A stretch of DNA of 64,000 nucleotides from Nitrosomonas sp. (GTDB lineage Bacteria; Pseudomonadota; Gammaproteobacteria; Burkholderiales; Nitrosomonadaceae). The position numbers and the translations under genes were made by a program. Location of the stretch: the NCBI GenBank assembly GCA_031316255.1, contig JALDQW010000001.1, positions 868,001 to 932,000 of the forward strand, given 5' to 3'. Below the pieces are notes generated by a model. That model was not told the origin of the DNA, ran no database searches, and was given only the letters and a program-made list of their open reading frames with translations. Below, one piece after another: positions 50,201-56,937 of this stretch (the first letter of the stretch is position 1; each line of letters begins with the position of its first letter).

Positions 50201-51371
50201 GATGCCAGGCTCCATCATTTAGTGCGACCGTCGATTTCTCCAGAATACGAGTAATCCCATTGACTGTCACTTGCCAATTCAGCAATCCATTATTCACAAA
50301 TAATGCAGCAAAATTGCTATTTCCGCCGTCATTTAGATCAAAAATGGTGCCGCGAGTAGTGTTGGTGAATTTTACCCAAGCGGATACCGTCCCTTTTGTC
50401 ATCCCCGAAAACGAACTGGCATGGGCGGAAAGATCAACAAAATCGCCTGTCCCATCCAACGACAGTTTTCCTTCCCCAACTTGATCCGTGGAATCGGTGG
50501 TGTCGATCACAGCATTGCCACTCAATGTTCCATCGTAATTATTCCCACTCGAGTCGGTGGCATCCGCATCGAAGGTCCAGTGACCGACCAATCCCGTCGT
50601 GACATCCAGAACGCCAGCAAATGCTTCCTGAGCAAGCGTGCTGACAACTATCTTACTTTCAATCACGCCAGTTTGGACTTCGAGTTCCCAGTCGCCCCCC
50701 AGCGCCGAACTGCCGGTTAAATCGTTACTGGCGGCAATATCCGCACCGGTCAATTCTGCAAGTAATTCCGCTGCTTCTTGTCCAATCTTTCCTTCGCCAA
50801 AATTACAACCATAGATGAGAAAATCGGCTTCTGCGGTTAATGCCTGGTTGATAATGGCCAATTCATCGGCGTATTCCCCTCGCATGGATTCTGTAGACAA
50901 CACTCCTGTGCCTAAAAACAGTTCCGCCTGATTGCCATGAGAAATAATATGAATCGCATCTACCGACTGCTGCTGAGTAAGATAGGCTGCAATTTGTTCG
51001 ATACCATCTTGCTGACTGTCCAACAAGACAACCTGTATGTTCAGATCTATTCCAGTCAGGATAGTTTGATAATCTTCGACGCTGGTATCGACAAATACGA
51101 TTTCATTAGTCAGGCCGTTCGGCACGACATAATTGGCCAGCTGTTCCGTTAGATTTGCTGCATTTGCAGTATTGTTTATGATCTTTTCGTCATTGCCATT
51201 CTCAACAATTGCCGGTTCATCTTCTGATGCTACTGGAATTAACGTTTCTACGATAGATGCGTCCGCAACATCTGCTGCTGTACTCACTGCGGCACCATCG
51301 AACATAAACCTTGGCTCAAGCTGCCATATAATACCTAATGATGTTCCGGATTTTGACGATTTCAATTTCAA
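38295..51371 (-). CDS. Giant DUF4347/LamG/Ig-like repeat surface protein, 4358 residues
   Basis: The start is TTG 51371 with AGGTAGAAC upstream. The N-terminus has LEPRFMFDGAA (LEPR-type motif, residues 18-28). DUF4347 follows at about 90-250, with ISHG (H145) and IYGCNFG (C189). LamG-like domains lie at about 258-480, 600-790 and again mid-protein. A cadherin-like module and a CSLREA/right-handed beta-helix part lie at about 800-1650. Then come about 17 Ig-like modules of 119 residues opening (N)TVPGAQ-x-VNE. Twelve of these form six copies of a 238-residue pair. The C-terminal part has a Pro/Asp/Glu-rich linker (TDPNPATDLDPTEEPDP), a globular part, and hydrophobic segments (GTGVSLSVGFVAWLM, AGAFLSSFLSILPAW) that could anchor it in a membrane. 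It is probably an adhesin or matrix protein exported by the adjacent adaptor/TolC genes. Confidence 0.93.
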   Translation of the reverse strand: MKLKSSKSGTSLGIIWQLEPRFMFDGAAVSTAADVADASIVETLIPVASEDEPAIVENGNDEKIINNTANAANLTEQLANYVVPNGLTNEIVFVDTSVEDYQTILTGIDLNIQVVLLDSQQDGIEQIAAYLTQQQSVDAIHIISHGNQAELFLGTGVLSTESMRGEYADELAIINQALTAEADFLIYGCNFGEGKIGQEAAELLAELTGADIAASNDLTGSSALGGDWELEVQTGVIESKIVVSTLAQEAFAGVLDVTTGLVGHWTFDADATDSSGNNYDGTLSGNAVIDTTDSTDQVGEGKLSLDGTGDFVDLSAHASSFSGMTKGTVSAWVKFTNTTRGTIFDLNDGGNSNFAALFVNNGLLNWQVTVNGITRILEKSTVALNDGAWHHIALTTNGSGNQLYVDGIALTGSAVSYTNGNASSTQFFSNLLNVSGLQIGAYDNGLIGGEFTGLIDDVRVYDHALTTGEITTLATNYSLANSVPGGQTTNEDTTLTFNSANSNLISITDKSGENLVVTLSVDNGTTTLSGTTGLTFTAGDGTADTTMTFSGTVGNINAALDGLQYDPTADYNGSATLTLSTANSTLVSLEIDANLQARYTFEGNANDVAPGTAQNGTLTNGATIVTDGTRGQVLSLDGVNDYVKVTGLFGKPSNVTLAAWVNLTSAGSSGAMVISLGDSVSLVADSAGRLVGTYYAGGTWPPVQFTGTLAGAGWHHLAFTFNDTANVATLYLDGAAVATLSTTDSINYTLGTDTYIGKHANGNTNFNYAGKIDDARIYDRALSASEVAKLANDLALNDTDTVAITVNSVNDNPIISSNGGGNTANINVAENTTAVTTVTSTDIDGGTAVYSISGGADAAKFSINSATGNLVFLAAPDYETPADFNGDNVYEVIVLVSDGNGGTDTQTINVTVTDVANTLTVTTTTDNNDSGIVAGDGNYDIEWLNANLGADASISLREAIIAANNTTGMDTIDFNISDPLVSGAHTIDVLSALPDITDTIIIDGTSEPNYAGTPIIELNGIVAGAGIDGLRLVAGSNGSTVQGLVINRFGGDGLEVNYSDNNTIAGNYIGTDVTGLVDLGNGQNGIRVVSSTNALIGGGTISARNVIAGNTGAGIRDEGSFGTIIQGNYIGVNATGTGTIANSQGIQTWSGSSNGIIGGTGANEGNVIGGNTNQGILLYSASSYTVQGNYIGTDSTGTLDLGNLGNGIAISTLGTNHLIGGTGAGEGNVIAFNNLDGITVNGSTVTGNSILDNQIYSNTGLGIDLSGGTEDGFGVTTNDAGDADTGANDLQNYPVLSAAGTDGTTIAIAGSINSTAYTTLRLEFFSNSSGDSTGYGEGQTYLGYTTVFTDGSGNAQFVANFDKAVTAGQVISATATVMKAGGAYGSTSEFAANVTAASALIVDTTNDTVDGNTTSIANLLASKGSDGKISLREAIIATNNTAGQDTIFLSSGTYTLMIAGSGENAAATGDLDILQNLTLIGTGASSTIVNATGLNDRVFEVSGTGTSAYFSGITVTGGNISNGGGILANGSTSLTLWDSVIANNTTTSTTGGGLYTSGTTFLNNVTVSGNSGASGAGIYSNNTLVISNSTIAANTGSNQGAGIWSSGSNANLTLINTTISGNSNSGNGGGLYNGQAATLINVTIAGNTANQGGGIFRGAGNVTTTLLNTIVAGNTATGTNPNPDISGAVTSLGNNIIGNTTGNSGWVASDQQNVNPLLNTLANNGGATQTMSLQAGSLAINAGSATNAPVVDQRGYFRDASYDIGAYEYNGTSPIANTAPVNTVPGAQTVNEDTSLALTGISVNDVDGNLSTVQLAVTNGTLAATLSGAATISAGANGSKTLTLSGSQADINATLASLTYQGNLNFNGSDTLTITSTDANSATDVDTVAITVSSVNDAPVNTVPGTQATNEDTLLTFNAANGNLISIADDAGAALVVTLSVANGTVTLSGTAGLTFATGDGTADTSMSFSGTVENINAALDGLQYNPTPDYNGSDTLTITSYDQTLYSLDFDANLQGHYQFEAADPGNDSSPVGTNDGTVIGATPTVDSTRGDVLSFDGNDYVEIISSLGNPVDFTLAAWVDMDATQSGWPRIIEVEYVGSINFNASNNKLVGWYHDGTNWHAFEAIASLVGTGWHHVAFTWNEGTSTAALYLDGAELSTVTWTLNDPGSPTGVTRIGAHPNGGSTFKGLMDDTRIYNRALSADDINKLVTAPVTASDTDTVAITVNSVNDAPVNTVPGAQAVNENTALSISGISVADVDGNLSTVQLAVTSGTLNVTLSGAASISAGANNTNTLTLSGTQTDINATLASLSYQGNLNFVGSDTLTVTSTDANSATDVDTVGITVNNVNASPVNTVPGAQTVNEDTALGIAGISVADADDNLSTVQLSVTSGTLNVTLSGAASISAGANNSNTLTLSGSLTDINATLASLSYQGGLNFNGNDTLTMISTDADSATDTDTVAITVNSVNDAPVNTVPGAQAVNENTALSISGISVADVDGNLSTVQLAVTSGTLNVTLSGAASISAGANNTNTLTLSGTQTDINATLASLSYQGNLNFVGSDTLTVTSTDANSATDVDTVGITVNNVNASPVNTVPGAQTVNEDTALGIAGISVADADDNLSTVQLSVTSGTLNVTLSGAASISAGANNSNTLTLSGSLTDINATLASLSYQGGLNFNGNDTLTMISTDADSATDTDTVAITVNSVNDAPVNTVPGAQAVNENTALSISGISVADVDGNLSTVQLAVTSGTLNVTLSGAASISAGANNTNTLTLSGTQTDINATLASLSYQGNLNFVGSDTLTVTSTDANSATDVDTVGITVNNVNASPVNTVPGAQTVNEDTALGIAGISVADADDNLSTVQLSVTSGTLNVTLSGAASISAGANNSNTLTLSGSLTDINATLASLSYQGGLNFNGNDTLTMISTDADSATDTDTVAITVNSVNDAPVNTVPGAQAVNENTALSISGISVADVDGNLSTVQLAVTSGTLNVTLSGAASISAGANNTNTLTLSGTQTDINATLASLSYQGNLNFVGSDTLTVTSTDANSATDVDTVGITVNNVNASPVNTVPGAQTVNEDTALGIAGISVADADDNLSTVQLSVTSGTLNVTLSGAASISAGANNSNTLTLSGSLTDINATLASLSYQGGLNFNGNDTLTMISTDADSATDTDTVAITVNSVNDAPVNTVPGAQAVNENTALSISGISVADVDGNLSTVQLAVTSGTLNVTLSGAASISAGANNTNTLTLSGTQTDINATLASLSYQGNLNFVGSDTLTVTSTDANSATDVDTVGITVNNVNASPVNTVPGAQTVNEDTALGIAGISVADADDNLSTVQLSVTSGTLNVTLSGAASISAGANNSNTLTLSGSLTDINATLASLSYQGGLNFNGNDTLTMISTDADSATDTDTVAITVNSVNDAPVNTVPGAQAVNENTALSISGISVADVDGNLSTVQLAVTSGTLNVTLSGAASISAGANNTNTLTLSGTQTDINATLASLSYQGNLNFVGSDTLTVTSTDANSATDVDTVGITVNNVNASPVNTVPGAQTVNEDTALGIAGISVADADDNLSTVQLSVTSGTLNVTLSGAASISAGANNSNTLTLSGSLTDINATLASLSYQGGLNFNGNDTLTMISTDADSATDTDTVAITVNSVNDAPVIDLDADDSSGASSADFLITFTENGGAVSLADVIDASLIDVDGGNLVGLTVTLSNPLDGTSELLTADTSGTSIVAVYDSGTGVLTLSNSDSIANYQQVLRTIQYNNTSEVPDLTNRVLYVVAEDGTEYSNTATVTVSMVGVNDAPINTVPGAQTVNEDTSLAIAGISVADADDNLSTIQLSVTSGTLNVTLSGAASISAGANNSNTLTLSGSLTDINATLASLSYQGGLNFNGNDTLTMISTDADSATDTDTVAITVNSVNDAPVNTVPGAQAVNENTALNISGISVADVDGNLSTVQLAVTSGTLNVTLSGAASISAGANNSSTLTLSGTQTDINATLASLSYQGNLNFVGSDTLTVTSTDANSATDVDFVTISVIKTASEPVPTTDPNPATDLDPTEEPDPTPEPDSDPDPGSDNPEIVPDPTPDTDPTINPEPTPDSDQNPDVDITTGPGQSATLVPAPIPESGSTAKTTTNTSVTVSTFEFTPVDSPTQTQPTQPVTFESLIPAGDQKTQPIDSSANEVTKSVNSDSERPMKITIVINQRLADDLSNLFPDKEINSIPGGEHFRLSLTAQEYESIKNNQTLWKKIELMQADLQKTFDSDAAANTFVANLAIGTGVSLSVGFVAWLMRAGAFLSSFLSILPAWKSIDPLSILIANNTAQGVDHPADKEALDSLPDQTAEELFEKKDADKPNQSK
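40417..44693 (-). repeat. Six tandem 714-bp repeats inside the giant gene
   Basis: The sequence repeats with a period of 714 bp (two alternating 357-bp, 119-residue Ig-like modules: ALSISG type and ALGIAG type) for about 4277 bp. Copies I compared by eye appear identical. Divergent copies lie outside at about 39,250-39,960 and 45,680-46,030. Such identity implies recent expansion or gene conversion. Copy number could vary, and short-read assembly could have miscounted it. Confidence 0.95.
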
Positions 51372-51516
51372 GTTCTACCTGTTCAGAAAATTTATTGTGA
51401 AAACAACTCACAAGTTTACCTTGATCAAACCAATGAGCTTCATCTCATCAATAACGTCAATTTAGGAGTCGACTTAATTCACTGATCACTGGAACCGGCT
51501 ATGAATTCAGAAAAAC

Positions 51517-53004
51517 TCAGCGTTTTGACCAATGTTCAATCAGCTGCGCAGTCAATTCCGGCAAATTATTGCTGTTCAGATCTGCCGGAATAGGATCAAG
51601 TCCCAAAGAAACATAAATACCGGCATACGCATTTTCAAGATCAGCGTATATCGCGTCGTTACGCAGCTCTGCAAGCATCGTGTTCATTTCTTCACGTATT
51701 AAGGCGTGCCCGCTGATCTTTCCAAGATAAGCTTCAATTCGTGATTGCTCGATTATTTTTTCCTGCGCTTTGAAGTAATCATACGCGGCGCGGTACTCTT
51801 CACTAATGCTGCTGAACTGTGCCAGGCTGACATGAACTTGAGCTAGTACAGCCATGCTCATGGCCAATCGTTGGGTATTAAGTAATTGTTCTTGTGCGCC
51901 AAGCTCGTTCAGTTTGGCCGGCATGGAAATCAGACTGATCAAGTTCCAGGATAATTGCGAACCAATACTCAACCAGTCTCCGTTAAAAAGGAAGCTGTTT
52001 GAATTGTAATTGTAGTCTCCTCTGAGTTCGATGCCGGGAAGCATCTGCAGTATGGCTGCTTTTGTCTCTTTCGCATTTGCACGCTTTTGGTAAAATAATT
52101 CTCGTAATTCCGGACGGCTTTCCAGCGCAATCTGCTCCAGGGTTTCGATATCAAGTTCCAGCTTTTTGGTAAACTCACCGCGTTCCGGGATTACGAGATT
52201 AAATTCCACGCCCGGCTTAATATTCATTAGCACGGCCAGTTGCGATTTTGCTAGGGACAAATTCCGTTGTAACCAGCTAATCTCACGTTCGATACCGAGC
52301 ATGTCGCGCCTGAAAATAAAACTGTTCTTGGGATTATTGAGTTTTTCAAGTTCGATTCGGTCATTTTGTTCTATGGATTTGTGGACTTTTTCCTTCAGGC
52401 GCTTCATGCGTATATTCAAGCGCTCATAGCTAACAGCACGCCAGTATGCCGACCGGACTTCCTGAACTATACGGTTGACTGTTTTTCGTTTCTGCTCTTC
52501 ATGAATAAGCACGTTATCAGCCGCTTGTTGCGCACGGTAATACGAGACTCCGAAATCGAGGATATTCCAACTTAATCCGAGTACACTGGAGAATACATCC
52601 TTGTTAGAAGATGTGGATGGCTCTAGTGTTGTCCGCCCCGTGAGCAGTGACCGGCTTCTTGCGCCGCTGAAATTGCTGCGGGAATTGTAATTAAGATCGA
52701 CCACCAGCTTTGGAAGCATTTCGTAGCTTTTTAAATTCAACTGTTTTTGTGATAAAGCTATGCGCGTTAACTCTATTTGCAGATTAAGATTGCTTTTCAA
52801 TGCGCGCGCTGTTGCTTCTTCCAGTGAAATAGGTCCGAGAATGGGTGTTTGATCATCCTGCAGAAATTGTAGATCTTGCGAGACTCTTTCTTTGTTCTCT
52901 TGTTCAGTCACGACCTTGGGTTGTATTGCACACCCGGATATCAATATGAATGTCAACAGAATAGTCAGAGCATTTTTGGTTAACAACGCATTATCATAAA
53001 ACAT
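51517..53004 (-). CDS. TolC-family outer-membrane efflux/secretion lipoprotein
   Basis: The protein has 495 residues. The signal has lipobox LISGC near residue 25. Long coiled-coil helices alternate with beta segments in two halves (SLEEATARALKSNLNLQIELTRIALSQKQ; LGLSWNILDFGVSYYRAQQAADNV; then SRPELRELFYQKRANAKETKAAILQMLPGIEL; SQLSWNLISLISMPAKLNEL), the layout of the OEP/TolC family. It forms the outer-membrane exit duct. The neighbours upstream encode periplasmic adaptors and the gene downstream the giant protein, so it should be the channel of this system. Confidence 0.92.
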   Translation of the reverse strand: MFYDNALLTKNALTILLTFILISGCAIQPKVVTEQENKERVSQDLQFLQDDQTPILGPISLEEATARALKSNLNLQIELTRIALSQKQLNLKSYEMLPKLVVDLNYNSRSNFSGARSRSLLTGRTTLEPSTSSNKDVFSSVLGLSWNILDFGVSYYRAQQAADNVLIHEEQKRKTVNRIVQEVRSAYWRAVSYERLNIRMKRLKEKVHKSIEQNDRIELEKLNNPKNSFIFRRDMLGIEREISWLQRNLSLAKSQLAVLMNIKPGVEFNLVIPERGEFTKKLELDIETLEQIALESRPELRELFYQKRANAKETKAAILQMLPGIELRGDYNYNSNSFLFNGDWLSIGSQLSWNLISLISMPAKLNELGAQEQLLNTQRLAMSMAVLAQVHVSLAQFSSISEEYRAAYDYFKAQEKIIEQSRIEAYLGKISGHALIREEMNTMLAELRNDAIYADLENAYAGIYVSLGLDPIPADLNSNNLPELTAQLIEHWSKR

Positions 53005-53293
53005 TTTTCTATTTCACTTTGGTACAGGCCACAAGGTATATCAGTTAATATGAGATTCCCAATGCAGAAACATGCGAAACACGTTTCTTTAAAAAATATG
53101 TTCTCGAAAATAAACTATACAGGTGATGGCGCGAATTGATAGCGACGAAAAGAAGGCGTTTTTCTTTTCTTTAAGGGAATGTTGCTCGACAGTTAATGCA
53201 GGGCAAAAATCCGAGTCGAGTTATTGCAACGATTCAAGGATTAACATGAGGGTGTTTATTGGCGGCAATTAACTTGTTGAAGTCAAAATATTT

Positions 53294-55411
53294 TTAGAAT
53301 CCGCTTTCTCTTATAATGACGGACAATACGAGATCATGGACTCTTTCCGCGATTGAAACCGGTTCGGCTTTAATCGAAATAATGCCTCGAATTTCCTGCC
53401 CAATTACATTAGTTGTAACGTTATTAAGGCGAATTGCGTAAGCGGTAATTTCCGGCACAATCGCACCATTGCTGTGATGCTTAACCGCTACTTTTCCGCC
53501 ATATGTTGAGGCAAGATATGTCAGCTCAAGGTTTTTGATGTTTCCCCAGTCAACGCGATGGATTGAGGCGGTTAATTTCGGCAGTAGCGGATCTTCTGGA
53601 TAAAATGCAGCTTCCTGTCCTGATTCGATCCTGTCAATGTCATGCTCGAAAGCGATGCCTTTTATTTCGGGCATACCGGGTTCCATTATAAAAAAAAGCG
53701 GCATCGCATCATTTACCCATTGATGAACATGTATGGTTTCATCCATTTCTGCAATTTTTCCCGAAAATGGTGCGCGAAGAATGAGATTATTTTTACTTTT
53801 CAATAGACCCTCGAGTCTGCTGGACTCAGCGGCAATCTGTTCCATAATCACATTCAGATCATCTTTATCTCGTTGGTTTGTAACAGCGCGCATTGCGCGC
53901 AATTTAAAATAAGCAAGTTGATTTCGGGTCTGTTTGATTTCATACTCTAATTCAGGCGATTCCAAAGTCATCAAAATTTGATCTTTTTCAACGTCCTGTC
54001 CAAGCTGGACGTCTATAGTGAGAATTTGCCCGGGTTCTGAAGCGTAAATTGAAGCATATGACGATGAGGTTAATACACCCGGAATATGAATGTTGGAACT
54101 CCAGGGATAGAATAAAAGGCCAATTGACCCCAGCAGACATGCCCCCCAAATCCATAACCGGCCATTTTGATGGATTTTCTTTCTTAATAACCACCAGTGC
54201 TTTATTTCTTTATAAATAGGCATAAGAATCAATAAAATAATTTCAACAAAAAACAATAAAATGCCAAGCAACTTGAAGAAAAAGTGATAAACAAGTAATG
54301 CAATCCCGAGAAACAGTACCAATCGATAGAGCCAGGTCAGCCAGGCGTAACAAATAAGTTTTAATTCCATACCGGGCAAAAAATACTCAGGTTTCTCTTC
54401 GAGGGATCCAAACAAAAATTGCCGGGTTTTCCATTGTGCCAACCTGAATGAGCGCTGCTGGAGATTATCGATACCCCACCAATCTGACAAAATAAAATAG
54501 CCATCGAAACGCATAAATGGAGTGATATTAATGATCAGGCTGCTGACCAGGCTCGTGGTGGCGGTAATAAAACAAATACTCCGCAGCACGCCATCAGGTA
54601 GAAATGACCACAGAAACAGACATATGCCTGCAAGCAACAATTCATTAATCATTCCTGCAGCTGCAATGTGTATGCGTTGTTTTTTCGAACATAACCGCCA
54701 AGTATCGGTCATATCGCTATACAGTACCGGCATCATGACCATAAACGCCACCCCCATACTGGGTACTCTGCAGCCGTAGTGTTTTGCGGTATACGCATGT
54801 CCCAGTTCATGCAGGGTTTTGGTAAATATCAATGCGATCGCGTAAAGCAAAGCACCTTTGAAGGTAAAGAAATGCAAAAAGGTATTTAAAAATTCATCCC
54901 ATTGTCGCGATACCAGATAACTTCCCATCACGCCAGTCAACACAAGAATGTAGAAGGTTAATGGCGTACATAATTTTTTTATTGCAGGGTAAGTTTTGTC
55001 CAGGAATAGATCTGGACGAAAAAGGGGCACTCTGAAGAACAAATAATTATTCAGGTATCTATACCAGCGGCTTGCGATGTGTTTTTTGTGCTGCGACAAG
55101 TATTTCAGAGACTGCTGAGTATGTGACTGTACGGTCAGTTGATTTTGATGCAAAAATTCGATTAAGGCAGACACATCTTCCTCGGTTGGCTGGAAAGCAG
55201 TTTCTTTTGTGATGTATTTTATTAACGCTCTGCCATCTCCAATTGACCAGTTTTTAAGCATATGAAAAACCAATATACCGATTCGAAAAAAACGGTTTGC
55301 AATTGGATCAAAAAGTGTCCACGCAGGGGTCCCATCATGGGCTTTCGGTGCTTGTAAAAGCTGTAAATCCGCTCTTATTTGCGGTAAAGTTTGTCCACTA
55401 TCTAAAGACAT
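53294..55411 (-). CDS. PqqD-like / M50 site-2-type protease / HlyD fusion
   Basis: The protein has 705 residues. The N-terminal 100 residues (WTLFDPIANRFFRIG, then two helices) look like a PqqD-type winged-helix peptide-recognition domain. A membrane domain of about six segments follows at 150-440, with the zinc motif HELGH at residues 201-205 (bases 54797-54811) and the distal Asp in MRFDGYF near 303, as in peptide zinc metalloproteases of the YydH/M50 type. The C-terminal half is a HlyD-like adaptor: lipoyl strands GQILTIDVQLGQDVEKDQ, a helical hairpin, and LRAPFSGKIAEMDE. One protein could thus recognise, cleave and hand over a substrate. Its place between another adaptor and TolC supports this. 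The domain roles are family knowledge; the substrate is inferred to be the giant protein. Confidence 0.88.
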   Translation of the reverse strand: MSLDSGQTLPQIRADLQLLQAPKAHDGTPAWTLFDPIANRFFRIGILVFHMLKNWSIGDGRALIKYITKETAFQPTEEDVSALIEFLHQNQLTVQSHTQQSLKYLSQHKKHIASRWYRYLNNYLFFRVPLFRPDLFLDKTYPAIKKLCTPLTFYILVLTGVMGSYLVSRQWDEFLNTFLHFFTFKGALLYAIALIFTKTLHELGHAYTAKHYGCRVPSMGVAFMVMMPVLYSDMTDTWRLCSKKQRIHIAAAGMINELLLAGICLFLWSFLPDGVLRSICFITATTSLVSSLIINITPFMRFDGYFILSDWWGIDNLQQRSFRLAQWKTRQFLFGSLEEKPEYFLPGMELKLICYAWLTWLYRLVLFLGIALLVYHFFFKLLGILLFFVEIILLILMPIYKEIKHWWLLRKKIHQNGRLWIWGACLLGSIGLLFYPWSSNIHIPGVLTSSSYASIYASEPGQILTIDVQLGQDVEKDQILMTLESPELEYEIKQTRNQLAYFKLRAMRAVTNQRDKDDLNVIMEQIAAESSRLEGLLKSKNNLILRAPFSGKIAEMDETIHVHQWVNDAMPLFFIMEPGMPEIKGIAFEHDIDRIESGQEAAFYPEDPLLPKLTASIHRVDWGNIKNLELTYLASTYGGKVAVKHHSNGAIVPEITAYAIRLNNVTTNVIGQEIRGIISIKAEPVSIAERVHDLVLSVIIRESGF

Positions 55412-55568
55412 ATTTCTTTAATAAAAGAAAATGTGTGTAAAGATTTGTTGCTCTGAACATACGCAGCAATGGAAAAACTGATATGTAGCGATATGCACTG
55501 TTACGATCCTTAAGCGATTGATTGTGATTCTTAAGGTTAACCTTTGGAAGGTGTTGAGCGGATTTTCA

Positions 55569-56918
55569 TCAGAAACCCAAATATTGTCGTACCGCAGCAA
55601 GCGGACGTCTGAACAAATAAAAGAATAGATTTACAGTGCGACCGTATATTTTTGCCGTACCTTGCCAGCCAATTCGTAAATTGCGTGATTCTTCAGTTAA
55701 ATCGGCCTCTATTCTATAAACAAGAATATCCCCTGGAACAACTTCGGCCCGGAAACCAATATATGTCACAATCGCATCAATTGATCTGACTGGATTTACG
55801 TCAAGATATAATTTGACCGGCGCACCAATTTCGAACTCGATATTATTGTCCACTGGCAAATCAATGCGCAGCTTCAGTTTCTCAACATCCGCAATTTCCA
55901 TCAATCTTTCCCCGGTTTTAACGGGGCGGCCGATCAAATCAGACTTGTCATTGAATAATAGAAAACCTTTTTTCTCGGCAACAACGTTGACATGGTTCAG
56001 TCTTTCCAGTGCATGGTCTCTTTTGATAATGACCAGATCGACCTTAGATTTCAGCAATGATACTTCGGCCTTGCTTTTCTGATCCTGAAAAGCGCCCTGG
56101 GTTGCTTTTCTCAACTCAGCTTGAGCAACCACAAGCGATTGCTCAGCAGCACTATATTCATTCCTGTAATTGGTATCTTCGTAATTAAATAATGTAACCC
56201 CCTGCGATACCATTTGATTCGGTTCAACCGAAACGGATGCGATGACGCCATCAATGGGCGCACTTACAATCCAGGGATCATCCGCTACCAGTTTAGCCGG
56301 ACCCAGAGTTGAATGCTGAACCGGCAATAGCAATAAGGCCAATACAATACCGCCAAGTATCCAGGCTTTATTACGAGAAAACAGCCATGATCCGAATGAT
56401 TTCTTTTTAATAAAATATCCCCAGGCATGTGCGTATGTCCTAGCCAATCTCCTGAGTAGCAATAGTTCATTTTCCTGCCATGCTGTTTCTCTCTCAAACC
56501 AGAGAACACCGATCAAATGACCATCCGGGAGTTCCAACTTAAGCAGAACAGGAAATGATAATGCATACAAATGCCAATCTTGCTGCAGGTCTGTTGAGAG
56601 TTGATCAGAATGAATTTGAACCGACAAATCGCCGGGTTTTTCTTTTAAAACCGCACTGATTACACGTTCTATCCAGTGAATTCTGGGTATGGAGCGGTCC
56701 ACGAATGTGGAACCTGATGCACGAATCGTATGAAACTGTGTTTTTCTTTGGTCAACCAACTTGAAAAGAAAGGCGTGTCGATATTTGAGTAAACGCCTTG
56801 TTTCATTGACAATAAAATATTGCAGCGCCAGTAAATCTTCGCAGTTGCGGGCATCTTCTTCTAACTGAAGTAAAATGGATAATGAGTGATTATTGTCACT
56901 TTCTTGTTGAACGGTCAT
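55569..56918 (-). CDS. GAF-like domain / TM / HlyD adaptor protein
   Basis: The protein has 449 residues. The first 170 residues are cytoplasmic and GAF-like (LQYFIVNETRRLLKYRHAFLFKL, LPDGHLIGVLWFERETAW, ELLLLRRLARTYAHAWG). A single TM follows at about 185-205 (ILGGIVLALLLLPVQ), then a HlyD/MFP part with lipoyl motifs PIDGVIASVSVEPNQMVSQG and GRPVKTGERLMEIADVEKL. GAF domains bind small ligands or mediate dimerisation, so this adaptor may respond to a cytoplasmic signal. It follows the upstream adaptor gene with a 19-bp gap, clearly one operon. Confidence 0.88.
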   Translation of the reverse strand: MTVQQESDNNHSLSILLQLEEDARNCEDLLALQYFIVNETRRLLKYRHAFLFKLVDQRKTQFHTIRASGSTFVDRSIPRIHWIERVISAVLKEKPGDLSVQIHSDQLSTDLQQDWHLYALSFPVLLKLELPDGHLIGVLWFERETAWQENELLLLRRLARTYAHAWGYFIKKKSFGSWLFSRNKAWILGGIVLALLLLPVQHSTLGPAKLVADDPWIVSAPIDGVIASVSVEPNQMVSQGVTLFNYEDTNYRNEYSAAEQSLVVAQAELRKATQGAFQDQKSKAEVSLLKSKVDLVIIKRDHALERLNHVNVVAEKKGFLLFNDKSDLIGRPVKTGERLMEIADVEKLKLRIDLPVDNNIEFEIGAPVKLYLDVNPVRSIDAIVTYIGFRAEVVPGDILVYRIEADLTEESRNLRIGWQGTAKIYGRTVNLFFYLFRRPLAAVRQYLGF

Positions 56919-56937
56919 CTGTGATGAAATCTGGTTC

